Below are positions 20,159-30,578 of a stretch of 64,000 bases of DNA, piece by piece (positions within the stretch are counted from its first letter, which is position 1; the number at the start of each line of letters is the position of its first letter). The stretch covers positions 62,076,228 through 62,140,227 of the forward strand of contig OX638369.1 in NCBI GenBank assembly GCA_951812925.1. The letters run 5' to 3'. Both the position numbers and the translations under genes were made by a program. This DNA is from Calliopum simillimum. Taxonomy: Eukaryota; Arthropoda; Insecta; Diptera; Lauxaniidae. The notes under the pieces were generated by a model. It saw nothing but the letters and a program-made list of their open reading frames with translations, was not told the origin of the DNA and searched no databases.

Positions 20159-21357
20159 AACTTAGATATCAAAAGCGACATCATATTTATAAGTGTATTA
20201 GTAAGTTCAACTTGTTTGTTGATTAAAGTTTCTAACTTTTGCAAGCATTTAGTGTTTTCTTCTTGATTTTGTTTTAATACATCTGCATACGCAAATTGCC
20301 CATGGCCATTAGAATGACTTGGAAGATTATTAGTATTACGAGAGTTAGCAAGTTGGGGGAAATCATTTACATTATAATCGTGCTGAGTGCTGAATGGGTT
20401 TTGGTTTCTAGTGTAATTTTTTTGACTTAGAAGCGTTTTACGTACAGTTTCTTGATAAATTTTGCACCCTTTATAGCTTGCAGCATGATTTTGTAGACAA
20501 TTTGCGCATTGTGGAGGAGTATTTTGTTCTTTAGTACAAATATTAGTTGCATGGTTCAAACCACATTTGACGCACTTAAATGGTTTATTGCAGTAGCTTT
20601 TAGTGTGGCCAAACTCTTGGCAACGATGGCATTGAACAATATCATTAGTTTTCCTTGGCGGTTCTATAATGACAATCGCATTATTAATGTGCTTTAGTTC
20701 ATAAATTTTTTTATTGCTGATATCTGGCTCAAGATCGACAAAGAACATAGAAAGAGGTTCTTTAGTGATACGGCTACGTATATTCGTGACGTTTCTCACC
20801 CTATGATTATGTTTTTCAATAAAAGTTTTGATTTCATCTATAGGAGTGGAAAAATGCAAATTTTTTACTGTGACCCGAAAAGCTCTTTCTTGTTTTGGTT
20901 GAAACGTATGATAAATAATTTCTTTCTTTTCTAAATGTTTTACTAAAGCTCTAAACGAATCAATAGTTTTAACCATAAGTCTGATTTGTCCATCATTAAG
21001 AGATTTATAACTAAAATCATTAATCGGAATAATTTTTGAAAAACTTTTGGTCATATTTTTAACATCTGTAACATCAGGTAGAAAAATTGGCGGAGGCTTT
21101 GGTTCGGCAATTTTTTTTTCATTATCATTTTCACAGAAATCACTATTTTCATCATTACTTAGTTCTGAAAACATATTAGCATTTGATGTCGAAGCACCAG
21201 CACTGATCAAATTTGTATTAATTTTGTTGGTAGTATTTTGGCGTTTGCTTTGTGATGCAATGGGAGAACTAGCTATTCTTTTTTTGTTATTCTTTAGCAA
21301 ACCTGTTTGCTGCCAACCGGTTTCACTTTCCTCTCCTTCATCCGCACTCTCAGTCAT
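20149..21357 (-). CDS. Jockey LINE ORF1, Gag-like RNA-binding protein
   Basis: 402 codons, ATG at 21,357. The N-terminal third is charged and low-complexity (Ser/Asn/Glu). The middle (about residues 150-240) is the RRM-like region seen in Jockey ORF1 (FRVTVKNLHFSTPIDEIKTF). Three zinc knuckles follow in tandem: CHRCQEFGHTKSYC, CVKCGLNHATNIC and CANCLQNHAASYKGC. The C-terminal tail is Asn/Gln-rich and helical. ORF1 binds the element RNA and forms the particle that carries it to the nucleus. Length and knuckle number are normal for the clade. It ends inside the start of ORF2. Confidence 0.92.
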   Translation of the reverse strand: MTESADEGEESETGWQQTGLLKNNKKRIASSPIASQSKRQNTTNKINTNLISAGASTSNANMFSELSNDENSDFCENDNEKKIAEPKPPPIFLPDVTDVKNMTKSFSKIIPINDFSYKSLNDGQIRLMVKTIDSFRALVKHLEKKEIIYHTFQPKQERAFRVTVKNLHFSTPIDEIKTFIEKHNHRVRNVTNIRSRITKEPLSMFFVDLEPDISNKKIYELKHINNAIVIIEPPRKTNDIVQCHRCQEFGHTKSYCNKPFKCVKCGLNHATNICTKEQNTPPQCANCLQNHAASYKGCKIYQETVRKTLLSQKNYTRNQNPFSTQHDYNVNDFPQLANSRNTNNLPSHSNGHGQFAYADVLKQNQEENTKCLQKLETLINKQVELTNTLINMMSLLISKLCN

Positions 21358-21579
21358 GTTGATGCAGCAATGCAGTCGACCGACAGTTAGAATTTATTAT
21401 TGTTTACTCAGCCAAGCAATAGCAGAAAAATTCGCACGTCTGTACACAAGCACAGTCAATTGACGACTGCTCAATATATAACCTTTAATTTTGCATTTGA
21501 TTTTTTTTTAAAAAAAAGGTCCTTGTAGTGAATTATTTTTGTGGGCACTTTTTAGTCTAAAAAAAACCATAGTGCAGCG

Positions 21580-22283
21580 GGCAAAATAATTAATTATTAA
21601 TTTTTTTTTTTTTTATATACTAATTTTCATGAAATGTGTTCAGTTTATTTTTCCCCTGTGTTTTGCATTCTTTAAGTATCTTTATACTTTTGTACATATG
21701 GGATTTTTACAGGTAAACTTGTTTCTAATGTTTTGAAATATAAATGAAGAAATATGTCCACGTATGACAAATAGGCAAAGAAGTAGTAGCTTGCCAAAGA
21801 GTTTGCAGTTGTTAATACGGTTGAAGTTCTTTGCTCATAATATGCTACCATTACAACTTAAATAACTTCTTTGAATATGATAATGCTTAAAGGCACCGCC
21901 AATTGCGTAAGCTTTGGCCAATGTACCGTCAAAATTCGTGCTCCAGAATCGCTTACAAATTTGCATGCACTTACATTAGAACATACATTTTGGTCCAAAA
22001 ACAAGATTAACATATGTAAATTGGTCTGACTTATCACAAGAAAAATCTATATTATCTCCAAGTATTCAAAAAGCGCTGTTTTTTGCTCTACTGTGATTCT
22101 TTCTGCGTTGTTTTCCATCTAAAAAATTTGAGTATTAAAAAAAAATAATAATTTTTGCAATGTAACTACTTTAGTATTTACTTACCTTAAGATTATTTAG
22201 AAAATATTTGTTTCTTTAAAATAGCTTCCTCCAAAAATTAGCGAGGAGCATGAGTTTTATACATTTACATTTTCAGATTCATT
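21580..22283. other. No recognisable gene
   Basis: AT-rich sequence between the Transib-type element and the next MITE. No conserved reading frame seen. Confidence 0.45.
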
Positions 22284-22651
22284 CCCAACGAGAAGAAATG
22301 AAGCTGCTTCCAATAAAAGCGCAATAGAAGCACATCTCTGGTAGCATACAAAATTTTTCAAATTCTATTTTTTTTTTTATTGCTTATAAATCTACCAAAA
22401 GTTACAGAAAAAAAGTAATTTTTGTGAAATGGAACTTAAAACTTCTAAAAACTTCCACGGAAGCGTATTTCATAAGCTTCCAAATGTGTGCTTCCACGGA
22501 AGCGTATTTGATGTGCTTCTGAAGATGTGCATCTCCGCTAGGACATGCTGTGTTAAAAAAGATAAGCAGTGAGAACAGCACTGCAAGCAGCTTCTTGCTT
22601 CCCTAGAAGCGCAACCAAAGTCATTTCAATGCGCTTACGTTTCCCGTTGGG
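22284..22651. mobile_element. MITE, CCCAACG family, copy 1
   Basis: 368 bp with terminal inverted repeats CCCAACGAGAA at the left and TTCCCGTTGGG at the right. The interior repeats AACTTCCACGGAAGCGTATT and AAGCTGCTTCC phrases. A clearly homologous 360-bp copy is at 58,590-58,949 and a truncated reversed copy at 54,574-54,680. No coding capacity. I could not find a convincing target duplication, so the superfamily is open. Confidence 0.75.
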
Positions 22652-24420
22652 TAGCTATTTGCGCAAGCGCAGCAGCTACTTATTATTTAAAAAAAATTAA
22701 AATGGGAAGCCATATTTTTTCGCTCTCACTGCAAAATTTTTTGTGGACAAAAACGCTTTTAAGTATGACACAATTAACAAGTTAACGTCAGTAACTGATA
22801 CGTTTTTTTTTTCTTTTTTGATAGCAAGTACTGTCAAAATTAGCTAGCAAAACAAAAACAATTTAACTGTTTTCTGATTTTGACGTTTGTCTCTAGGCGA
22901 TTTGATTGGTTGATTTCGTTCTCCGCTTTGTTCGTTTTGACAATTTGGCGCTACCTCTATAATTGTACCATGCCTTTTAAAGCAAAAATTGCTAACAATA
23001 CGAGCCCTTACCAACGACGTATATTTTTATCAAGATACACAGTTCGTTACTGTGGTCTGTGGAATTTGTTGAAATTGATAAAATGTTGCTGAAAGCGGAC
23101 AAACCGAAATGTCTAAATACGTTTGTTTTTCGAATTTTGCGTCTGTTTAATATTAAATTTTCAGTAAATCAAACGCAGCGTTGGCATAGCAACATTTTAT
23201 TCCTCTTTCAGTACCTTTATTTGTGTCAGACCGGCGAGTAAGTCAAACGAATAAAATTTGAATATCTTATTCATATACATACGTCGTTGCCCTTACCGCC
23301 AAAAAGACTGACAAAAAGTGAATTTTAAAGGAGAAGGCTTTTCTTAAATATCTGTGCATTTAGTAGAGCTATTACAGTGAAATTTAGTATGTAAACTATA
23401 TTTTGTGTTAGACAAGCGTGTCAAAAAGTTTCATTCACCTATTTATAATATCATACAACGGCTATTTTCAGTGTTGTGTCGGTTAAACCTTTTTTTCTTT
23501 TTCATATTCCCCATCTGATCTTCAGTTTTTGTACCAAAAAACATTTGTGGTCACATATGCTATTAACCCGCATCAAGACTTTTTAATAAATTTTGCTTTT
23601 TTTATTACATTATTTGCAAACTCGCAGTCACAAACAAAAAATAAACAAAATACTTCGAATGTCGGTCAAGTCTGAATTGCTTTCGCTATTACTCCGTAAC
23701 GGTACTTTTTACAGTTATGAAATTTGTAGAGAAGATACGTATGGACACGAATTACGAATATCCGAAATCTTGTCGGTTAAGTCTTTTTGGTGGTTAGGGC
23801 TCGAATAGTTGACAATTTTTTGAACGCGAGCAAAGGAAGCTGTTAGTTTTTTTTTTCTGTTGAAAAATGTGAACAATTGAGCCATCGGAAGACCGGGATA
23901 TACATTTCATAAGTTGGTACAAGTTGGGAACTCCTGGATGGACTTTAAAAATATTGATGTCATACGAAAGGTATTTAATCGGGCTATATAATTTGCAGTG
24001 CAAAATGTTTCAATTTGAGTCATAATTTTCGAGATATGACAATTTTTAAAAATTCACCCCATTTTTCTCCCAAAAAACCGTTATTTTTCCCAAATTGTAT
24101 TATTAACCTATAATTTTAATAACTAAATTAGGAGGCCCAATTTATATCCTTTCATTTGATATGCAACATATATCTGAGATTGCATCCTTAATAAATTTCT
24201 ATAGAAAAAAACAAAAATGAACCAAATCAATTTTTTTGAAATTAGGAACTTTAAACAACAACAATGCCAGAACAAACAACAACAAAAATTGTTAACAATA
24301 GTTGACAATTTTTTGAAAGCGAACAAAGCAAGCAGCTATTTTTTTTTTTTTTTTCTGTTGAAAAATGTGTTTCGTTGAGATTCGTTTTATTCGTTCGTGT
24401 GCTAAATGAATTGAGAACAA
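22652..24420. other. Unassigned region with a split direct repeat
   Basis: No convincing gene. A roughly 65-bp phrase (AGTTGACAATTTTTTGAA... ending TGTTGAAAAATGTG) occurs at about 23,809-23,872 and again at about 24,302-24,368, flanking some 430 bp. This looks like a local duplication. Short frames at 22,880-23,241 have no family features. Confidence 0.4.
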
Positions 24421-24427
24421 TTTGTGA

Positions 24428-24636
24428 AAATGTTCTGAATGTAATTATGCCAGCGTTGAATTTAGTAACCTAAAATGTCATATAGGAGAGCGTCCTTATC
24501 AATTTCTAACGCGCATTTCACACAGTCCAATTCATTGAAGCCTCATCGCTTTAACCACAGTGCTGGCAAAAAGCTTGCCTTTCAATGTTCGCCTTGTCCA
24601 ACGACGTGTGCACGACATGTGACTTTATAGCCAACT
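24428..24636 (+). pseudogene. CTCF: CTCF-like zinc-finger fragment, plus strand
   Basis: Reading through stops and small deletions, the plus strand gives a C2H2 finger starting CSECNYASVEFSNLK, a broken linker GERPYQF, then FTQSNSLKPH and FQCSPCPTTCARH. These phrases match the central fingers of fly CTCF as I remember them (a finger with YASVE, the following FTQSNSLK finger, then the CPTTC finger). One histidine is lost and at least one stop and one deletion interrupt it, so it cannot encode the normal DNA-binding array. It faces away from the other CTCF-like pieces at 25,068-25,822. Recognition is from memory, unaligned. Confidence 0.55.
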
Positions 24637-24944
24637 TCAGATTTTTCACAATAGTCCTCATCATCTACTTCGGTATCGTCTTCTCCTTCGGAATGTTGCT
24701 CCTGATTATGACCTTCTTCATTCACTTGTTCACCGACTCCTCCTCCATCAACAGAAGGTACGCGATATTTACGCAATATTTTTAATTTAAGATTTTCTTG
24801 CTTTATATTATTAGCTACCAACAATGAAAATGCATTGATGGTCGGAGCTTACTGTTCAGTGTTTTTGAGTAAAACAACAATAAAAACAAGGCAAAAATAC
24901 GCATAAATAAAAAAAGCAAAAAAATTTATCGGAAGGCTGGTTTG

Positions 24945-25015
24945 CGTTACTAGTTTCGGGACCTACCTCAGGTCAAAATTGACTATAATAAGTCAATTCC
25001 TCATCAGACGCTTTG
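24945..25015 (-). ncRNA. Possible hammerhead-ribozyme-like motif
   Basis: The minus strand reads GCGT-CTGATGAG, then a structured insert with TTGAC/GTCAA and GACCT/AGGTC pairs, then CCGAAAC...ACGC. CTGATGA and GAAA are the two conserved hammerhead core boxes, and the outer GCGT/ACGC can pair. Stem II is much longer than usual and branched, so this may be a degenerate Penelope terminal region or chance. Confidence 0.3.
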
Positions 25016-25067
25016 CCGACATCTTATAGAATTCTGCAAGCATACTTTATTTAACTTTTAGCATAGA

Positions 25068-25425
25068 TTAGACGAGAATCACAGCTTGCTTTAAATTTGA
25101 TTCTGTATCGTGTATTTCCATATGACCCTTAATAGAAAAAGAACGTTTACAATGTGAACAAGTGTGGCGTTGTTGCTTTGGTGGGACATAATTAGATGTA
25201 TGATAAAGATTTATGTGTCGTTTTAACAATTGAGGAGTGACCGTACCAAAGGGTCTAAGTACCATTACGAGGCAAAAGTAGTGTCATAATATTAATTGTT
25301 TCTGCTTGAATGAGAGTTCGCAGATTTCACAGATACATGGCTTTTCATCGGTGAGTATTAGCATGTGACTTTCCAAGAGTCGCCATGATATCGAAGCATA
25401 GGGACAAATGGAGCATCTGTTTAAA
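25068..25425 (-). pseudogene. CTCF: CTCF-like zinc-finger fragment, minus strand, later fingers
   Basis: On the minus strand a splice-acceptor-like TTTAAACAG (ending near 25,420) leads into CSICPYASISWRLLESH, a TDEKP linker and CEICELSFKQKQ. About 85 bp later the match resumes as QLLKRHINLYH, SNYVPP and CSHCKRSFSIKGH. Order and wording follow the last fingers of fly CTCF (YASIS finger, QKQLLKRH finger, final CKR finger). The last finger is four residues short. A retained intron-like acceptor suggests a DNA-level duplication rather than a retroposed copy. The acidic open frame at 24,640-24,824 on the same strand (Glu/Asp-rich) could be a relic of the C-terminal tail, but this is weak. Confidence 0.6.
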
Positions 25426-25741
25426 ATTGAAAAAGAATAAGTTTAAAAATAAAAACTGATTGTGATATACTAAAAGTAAAGCGACAATTGGCTGAATGAA
25501 ATGTATGATAGAATTTTGAAGAAAATTTTTTTTTTTTATTTTTTATTTTTAACAAAATTTTAATTTAAATTTTTTTTAATTGTCAGAAACTTCCGTTCTG
25601 TTCACATTCTTTGCTTTTTCTAACTGACAATCTTTTCAAAGCCTCCCTGTGAGCAGATCTTTCGTCTCCTTTATACTAAAAAAATATTATCATAAGAACA
25701 AGTTGTACTTTGCTCTAACATGTATATACTTTTGCATACCT

Positions 25742-25822
25742 GAAACATTTTTCAACCTCATATGTTTTTACATGTAGCTTGTAAGATCTGCAGAGCTCTT
25801 ACCGCAACGCTTGCACATAATT
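25742..25822 (-). pseudogene. CTCF: CTCF-like zinc-finger fragment, minus strand, earlier finger
   Basis: A single degenerate finger beginning CKRCGKSSADLTSYM, then a stop, then KHM. It sits upstream of the 25,068-25,425 piece on the same strand and would precede it in a CTCF array, where a CKRC finger comes just before the YASIS finger. Short and broken; its identity depends on its neighbours. Confidence 0.4.
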
Positions 25823-26239
25823 GGCTATTCTGAATTATGCAATTTTTGTATATGTTTGCGGAATCTCACAATCCGAAAGTTTAGAACATGTTAGAGAAGA
25901 TACTCTACAAAATTCATCAAAAACTTCCAAGGACTCACACGACGATTGTACCTCTCGGAAGTTTTAATGGCTTGAAAATCTAGTCTTTGCAAACACAGCT
26001 TTTTTAACTTGCGTCCATTTAAGTCATCCAATTTAAACGATTTGGAAAAACCTAATCGTTGAGCTAATGCTGTGAAGGAAGTTTTGTTTGCTGATAAAAG
26101 GGACTCTTCTACTTTTGAAATCATGGCTTTATACATAAGATGGCAACCTTATATATAAAGCCAAGTTATAATAGAAAAGGGTAGTTGAAGAAAAAATAAC
26201 GAAAGGAAAGATAAATAGAAATAGAAAGAGAGAGAGAAA
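25823..26239. other. Unassigned
   Basis: An 81-codon minus-strand frame (25,891-26,136) has no motif I know. It lies upstream of the CTCF-like fragments but shows no resemblance to CTCF. No other feature seen. Confidence 0.35.
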
Positions 26240-26722
26240 ACACTACTACTACTAAAAGTTATTAGAATAATAAGAAAAAATTGCACGTTTGAAGCTGCTT
26301 ATTGATCGAATTCGCCTTAAATCGATTGGGATTGAATTCCAAAGCCTTATGGTGCTTATGAAAAAGAAGCGGCTTGAAGTTAGGAAATTAAATCCTTTGT
26401 ACCAAGGATCTTGAGGTTAGAAAAGTTCGCCAATGTATCTGGCCAATCGAACTTCAAAAAAGCGTTTCACCGATTCTGAGAAAAAATCTTTTAGCTTAAG
26501 TAAACTCTCATTCTTATCACTTCCATACCAGACAGCAAGAATTAAGTGATTGAAACAAGACTGCTTTTGCACACTTTTAACAGGCAAAACAAGAGTTATT
26601 TTTGTAGTATCCAGCCCCTTATCGCACATCCAAAGCAGTCTTTCCTTTTCAGTAATCAATATTTTGCTTAGCCGAAATTTTACGGCTTGAAGCATGTTTT
26701 TAACCCTTATGACTCCGTCCAA
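26240..26722 (-). pseudogene. 3' relic of a LINE ORF2, minus strand
   Basis: A minus-strand reading near 26,270-26,350 gives LWNSIPIDLRRIRSISSFK, the stock C-terminal phrase of several LINE clades (CR1/Jockey-like WNSLP...SFK). Upstream on the same strand is an open frame (26,417-26,722) with KNMLQAVKFRL and VWYGSDKNESLL that may be the preceding part. Frames are broken between the two. No RT catalytic motif remains. Confidence 0.45.
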
Positions 26723-26817
26723 GATCTCGTATTCGATTTATTTGCTGAAATATTCTCTCAACCTCATCATTTTGTACTCAGTAGAAAAAGTACCTGTAAC
26801 ATGAATATAAAATCTAC

Positions 26818-29349
26818 GTATGTATTAGGGATTTCAGTCCCGGGATCCCGGGATTCGAGCCTTTTTGCAGTCCCGAAAATCCCGGGATTAGTGCTACCAA
26901 TCCCGGGATTTCTTTTGTAAGTTTTTTAGGTTAGAAAAATTGTTAGAATGTTCCAAAAATCACCAACAAAAGTCTTACAACATTATGGTTAAATTGAACA
27001 TAATAAAGAGCTGAAGTTAATCTTAGATTGCAAAACGAGATGGAGTAGTCTTTTGGATATGCTGCAGCGCTTTATTATGCTTGAGAGTAGCATAAAAACA
27101 GCTTGCATTGACTTAAAGGTTTCTTCGATCCACTGTAGCAAATTTAAAATTATTAAACAATTAGCTCGTACTCTTCAACCAATCAAAATCACTATTGATA
27201 TTATAAAGAAAGATAAATCTGCTTTGAGTAATATCATTTTTGCTAGAAGGCACTTCAGACTAGTTCTCTTATGTTTTTCTGTATGATTTTTTCTCTGACT
27301 GTCAATTTATTATTGTTTTTAATTTATATTGTTGAAATTGTTTTTATTTTTCAAACAACATTTAAAAATTTGAAAACTCCTATGACTTCTATTTTCAAAT
27401 AGACTCAAATCTAATGCCAAAATAACTCATATGAGTTTTCTTCTGATAAATCATTTGTGTAATAAATGTACATTCCCACTATCAAAGTTGCCATATTTCA
27501 CAGTTTCTGTATGACTTCTCAGATAGTCTGAAGCGGCTTTAAGCTCGTGGAAAGGATTTTTTTTTTGACATTTTTTAAATTTTTGATAAGTTCCAATAAT
27601 GACTTCTGTAAAGCTCCATCTTTAAATCGCGTTAAAGTAGAGATAAAACGTATTCTCTCTAGATTTGAAACTGAAACTTCTTGAGAAATTGAGGACAATA
27701 GCCATAGAGTTAAAGTAAACTCATCAATAAACTTGAAAGAAAAATTAAATCTAGTTTTGAATACCACTTCAAAAAATTTGTTTTCTAGAAAGTCTTATAA
27801 TTTATCCAACGTTTTAGTGAAAGAAATTGATATATTTTGTAATGTGGTGATAGGGGTTATTTCTATTTCCTCCAGAAAACTTTCGATTATCTTTCTTCAA
27901 TTCAACCAACAAGTGTTGAATCAGAAAGTTGCTTTTCGTGTGCAGGTTATATACGTAATAAATTTAGATCCAAATTGGATGATAAAATAATAAATGCTTT
28001 AATTTTCCTAAAATCATATTTTAATAATAATAAAACTGATTAAATCAAAAGTTAATTCTTCCAAGTCCAACACTTGTTAAAACTTTGATCTCACTATTTT
28101 ATATAATTAAATATGTATGATATTTTATATATCAATAACTTAGAGCGCTATAGTCCACTTTTTGCGATTTTTGCAGTTATGGTATCCTTGTGGGCTTCTT
28201 TACCGAGTGGAAATCTGTGGGATGTCAAAATACCACTAAAACACCGAAATATTCGAGAATTAAGAAAAATCCCATCTCCAAAGTGTAATTTTTTGAAGAG
28301 CGCTACTGTGCTATCTCCTCTGAATATTCAAATAAGTCACATTTTTAAGAACATTTTTTAATTTTTTTCGTCTTTTCTACACGCTTCATGACATTTTACA
28401 TGTTTTTAGTGGAAACATTTTTTTTTTCACCCAAAGGTCAGAACCAGAAATTTTTAAAAATTTCTTATTTTTTCCATGATTCGAAAAAAAATAATTTTTC
28501 ATGTCTCTGAAATCATTTAAAGGATATGGATGAGATGTGGTATGTGTATTAAGAGTCACGGGACAAAAAATGTCTAAGGGAAAAATAGGCGGTCCCACGT
28601 CCTTAAGAAAGTATCATACCTCTGAAACTATCTAATGCACATAGATGAGTTTTGATGCGCATATAAATTGCATCGGAACAATTTACATTCATTGGTTTAA
28701 TTGGAAATGCTCTGCCCTCCGTACAAAACAAGGTATCGCAACGCACACCGGGAAATGCTAGTCGCTCATAAAATTTACTAAATGTGTCGTTTATTTGAAT
28801 AGTAGTGCAATTCCATATAATTTGTTAAATTGATTTTGTTAAAAATTAATAAAATTAGTTTTTAACACAAAATTATGTTAAAATATACTAAGGTAAAATT
28901 ATTGCTTGTATAGTTTTTTCAAAATCGCAGCCAATTGCATTTGCATTTCCCAATAATTGAAAAAATGGAGATAGAACTATAGCACTCTAAGGTATCGTAT
29001 CGATATGTATTTAACTAAGCATATAATGCAGCAATATACCTTTATGCTTGTTTTTGAAGTAAATAAATATTTATGAATTTGTGTTTTTTAAAAACGGCGT
29101 GAATTGCTTAATAATATGTACCTGCTTTAAGAAATTGTTTTTTTTTAAATAAAATATCTTTGTAGAGGTGTAGTAGGGGTATATATGACAAAATATTAGG
29201 AATTTTTAATACTAAATTCTGTTCTATTTACGAAGAAAACAAAATTCATACAAATCCCGAAAAATCCCGGGATCCCGGAATTCAAAAATTTCTGATCCCG
29301 AAATCCCGGAATCGCAAAAAGTCCAAAAATTGGAATCCCTAGTATGTAT
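26818..29349 (+). mobile_element. hAT DNA transposon, decayed, with 8-bp duplication
   Basis: Terminal inverted repeats begin TAGGGATT (26,826) and end AATCCCTA (29,341). They are flanked by a perfect 8-bp duplication GTATGTAT (26,818-26,825 and 29,342-29,349), the hAT hallmark. Both ends carry clustered palindromic ATCCCGGGAT repeats (26,840-26,910 and 29,250-29,310). The interior has hAT transposase fragments on the plus strand. The 28.57-28.7 kb part contains GGCGGTCCCACGTCC and CTCTGAAACTATCT, resembling the Transib-type element interior, so another relic may be embedded. Confidence 0.88.
26995..28041 (+). pseudogene. hAT transposase remnant
   Basis: Two conserved pieces survive. Near 27,020-27,250 the reading LILDCKTRWSSLLDMLQRF is the hAT core phrase around the TRW block. 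Near 27,908-28,041 the C-terminal dimerisation domain reads PTSVESESCFSCAGYI, then KLDDKIINALIFLKSYF, ending in TAA. Between them are frameshifts and stops, and a likely middle part near 27,580-27,800 in yet another frame. The N-terminal BED finger is not recognisable. This copy cannot make a working enzyme. Confidence 0.8.
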
Positions 29350-29724
29350 GTGCTTGCCCAGACACATCTGATTTGTAGAACAAGCTGAGTGTTTGAATTG
29401 GTAAAAGGGCTCCCTGTTTGCTCACGACATTTTTATTTTTCAACCTATCACTCTGATGATTTTTTTTAATTTTTCTCGCAAGTTGGAGTTTTTTAGTGTT
29501 TTTGAGCAACAACATGCTGTATTATATTTAATTTTTATGTAATTTTGTATTGTATTATATTTTAGTAATTCCTTTATTGCATCGGAATTCGTCAGAAATT
29601 CTATAGCGTTTGCTTTTGCAGTGCTAAATAAAGAAGTTAATATAAATATGTACTTACTAAAAATGTTTTGTATAGAAATTTTACAAATGAATATTCTTTT
29701 AACAGGTTCTCATTGACCACGATC

Positions 29725-30375
29725 ACGATGTCAGCAAGAGGCATTTAAAAAGATTAATTAAAAGAAAAATAGAAGAGTTCATAAATTTATTAGAAAAATA
29801 TGAAACTGAAGGTGAAATAATTGCAAATGTGATTGATTGAGGCGAAGATAACCCTCAACAAATCGAAAGTTATTTTCCGAAAAAGAGGAAACCAGCACAA
29901 TTGTTCCAGAAAAATTTCGTGACAAATTAAGAAAGTGGTTTTTGAAAAATCGACCATCCAATGTTTGGAGGAACTGCTGATAATTCTTAAAGAAGAAAAT
30001 TTTGATGTTCCATTAAGCGCCACAACATTGGTTCCTGGCTTTTACTACCACTTTGGCATAGAAAAACAGTTGACTAAAATATTGCATGAGATTTCTTTTT
30101 TAAATGAAATCGTCATAAATGTTAACATTGATGGGTTATAGCTTTTTAACAGTTCAGGCTCTAACTTGTGGCCTATTTTGATGAAAATTGTCAATGCGGA
30201 AAACATTTTAGTTTTGCTGTTGGTATAAACCTAGGGAAGAAAAAACCTGCAGATATTCAGTTTTTAGTAACGAACGGTGTGGTCCTTGGAAATAAGTTAA
30301 TTTCCGTTAAGATAGGAGCGGTTATATGTGATGCCCCTGCTAAAGCGTTTGTTTGTGGAATTCCCGGTCATACTT
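29725..30375 (+). pseudogene. Copy A transposase-like gene, 5' half
   Basis: Degenerate coding sequence parallel to the copy B gene. Matching phrases include CLEELLIILKEENFDVPLS, YHFGIEKQLTKIL, EIVINVNIDG, NLWPILMKIV and finally CDAPAKAFVCGIPGHT, where it is cut by the LTR insertion at 30,376. Several stops and frameshifts. The family is discussed under copy B. Confidence 0.7.
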
Positions 30376-30578
30376 TGTAACGTCCCGAATGACGTCACAA
30401 TATTATAAAATATAATATAATAAATATATGATAAAACAAACAAACAAACAAAAACCTAAAACAATAACCACAGCCACATTTATTAATTCATGTGCATGAA
30501 AGCAACAACAAATATACTGTTGCCACACATATGCACAACACACAATGAAAATTACAAACCGATCTGGTCGCGGCTCGC

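Larger units (their letters stand above)
17184..21468 (-). mobile_element. Full-length Jockey-clade LINE, minus orientation
   Basis: About 4.3 kb, bounded by a 10-11 bp duplication GCTCAATATAT (17,173-17,183 and 21,469-21,479). The poly(A) tail appears as a T-run at 17,184-17,215. It has a 5' leader, ORF1 and ORF2 overlapping by 10 bases, and no internal stop in either. It lies in the right arm of the Transib-type element, whose palindrome resumes exactly after the right duplication. Two open ORFs, a long T-tract and a perfect duplication indicate a recent, possibly competent, copy. Confidence 0.92.
16082..21579. mobile_element. Palindromic Transib-type non-autonomous element carrying a nested LINE
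   Basis: Both ends start CACTATGGTTTTTTTT (16,087 onward, and in reverse up to 21,574) and are flanked by a perfect 5-bp duplication CAGCG (16,082-16,086 and 21,575-21,579). A CACWATGG-like terminus with a GC-rich 5-bp duplication is the Transib signature, the superfamily from which RAG1 recombinase arose. The element has no transposase. Without the LINE it is about 1.2 kb and nearly one long inverted repeat: 16,087-16,640 pairs with 16,730-17,183 plus 21,481-21,574. The interior holds repeated GGGCGGTGCCACGCCC blocks facing GGGGCGTGGCACCGCCC. Superfamily placement rests on termini and duplication only. Confidence 0.78.

Noticed and set aside
21047..21463. A 138-codon plus-strand frame over the Jockey ORF1 start.
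   Set aside because: Antisense to ORF1 and its leader, hydrophobic because of A-rich codons on the other strand.
22880..23241. Frames of 70 and 60 codons that could be a small gene starting MPFKAK.
   Set aside because: No conserved motif, no splice context that extends them, and no similarity I can recognise.
24582..24824. Acidic 80-codon minus-strand frame taken as a separate gene.
   Set aside because: Its last part is antisense to the CTCF-like fingers; the rest could be a CTCF-tail relic but is too weak for its own entry.
28113..28598. Possible host exons between the hAT transposase remnant and its right end.
   Set aside because: No motif or splice-consistent reading; the stretch is within the hAT boundaries and partly resembles other repeats.
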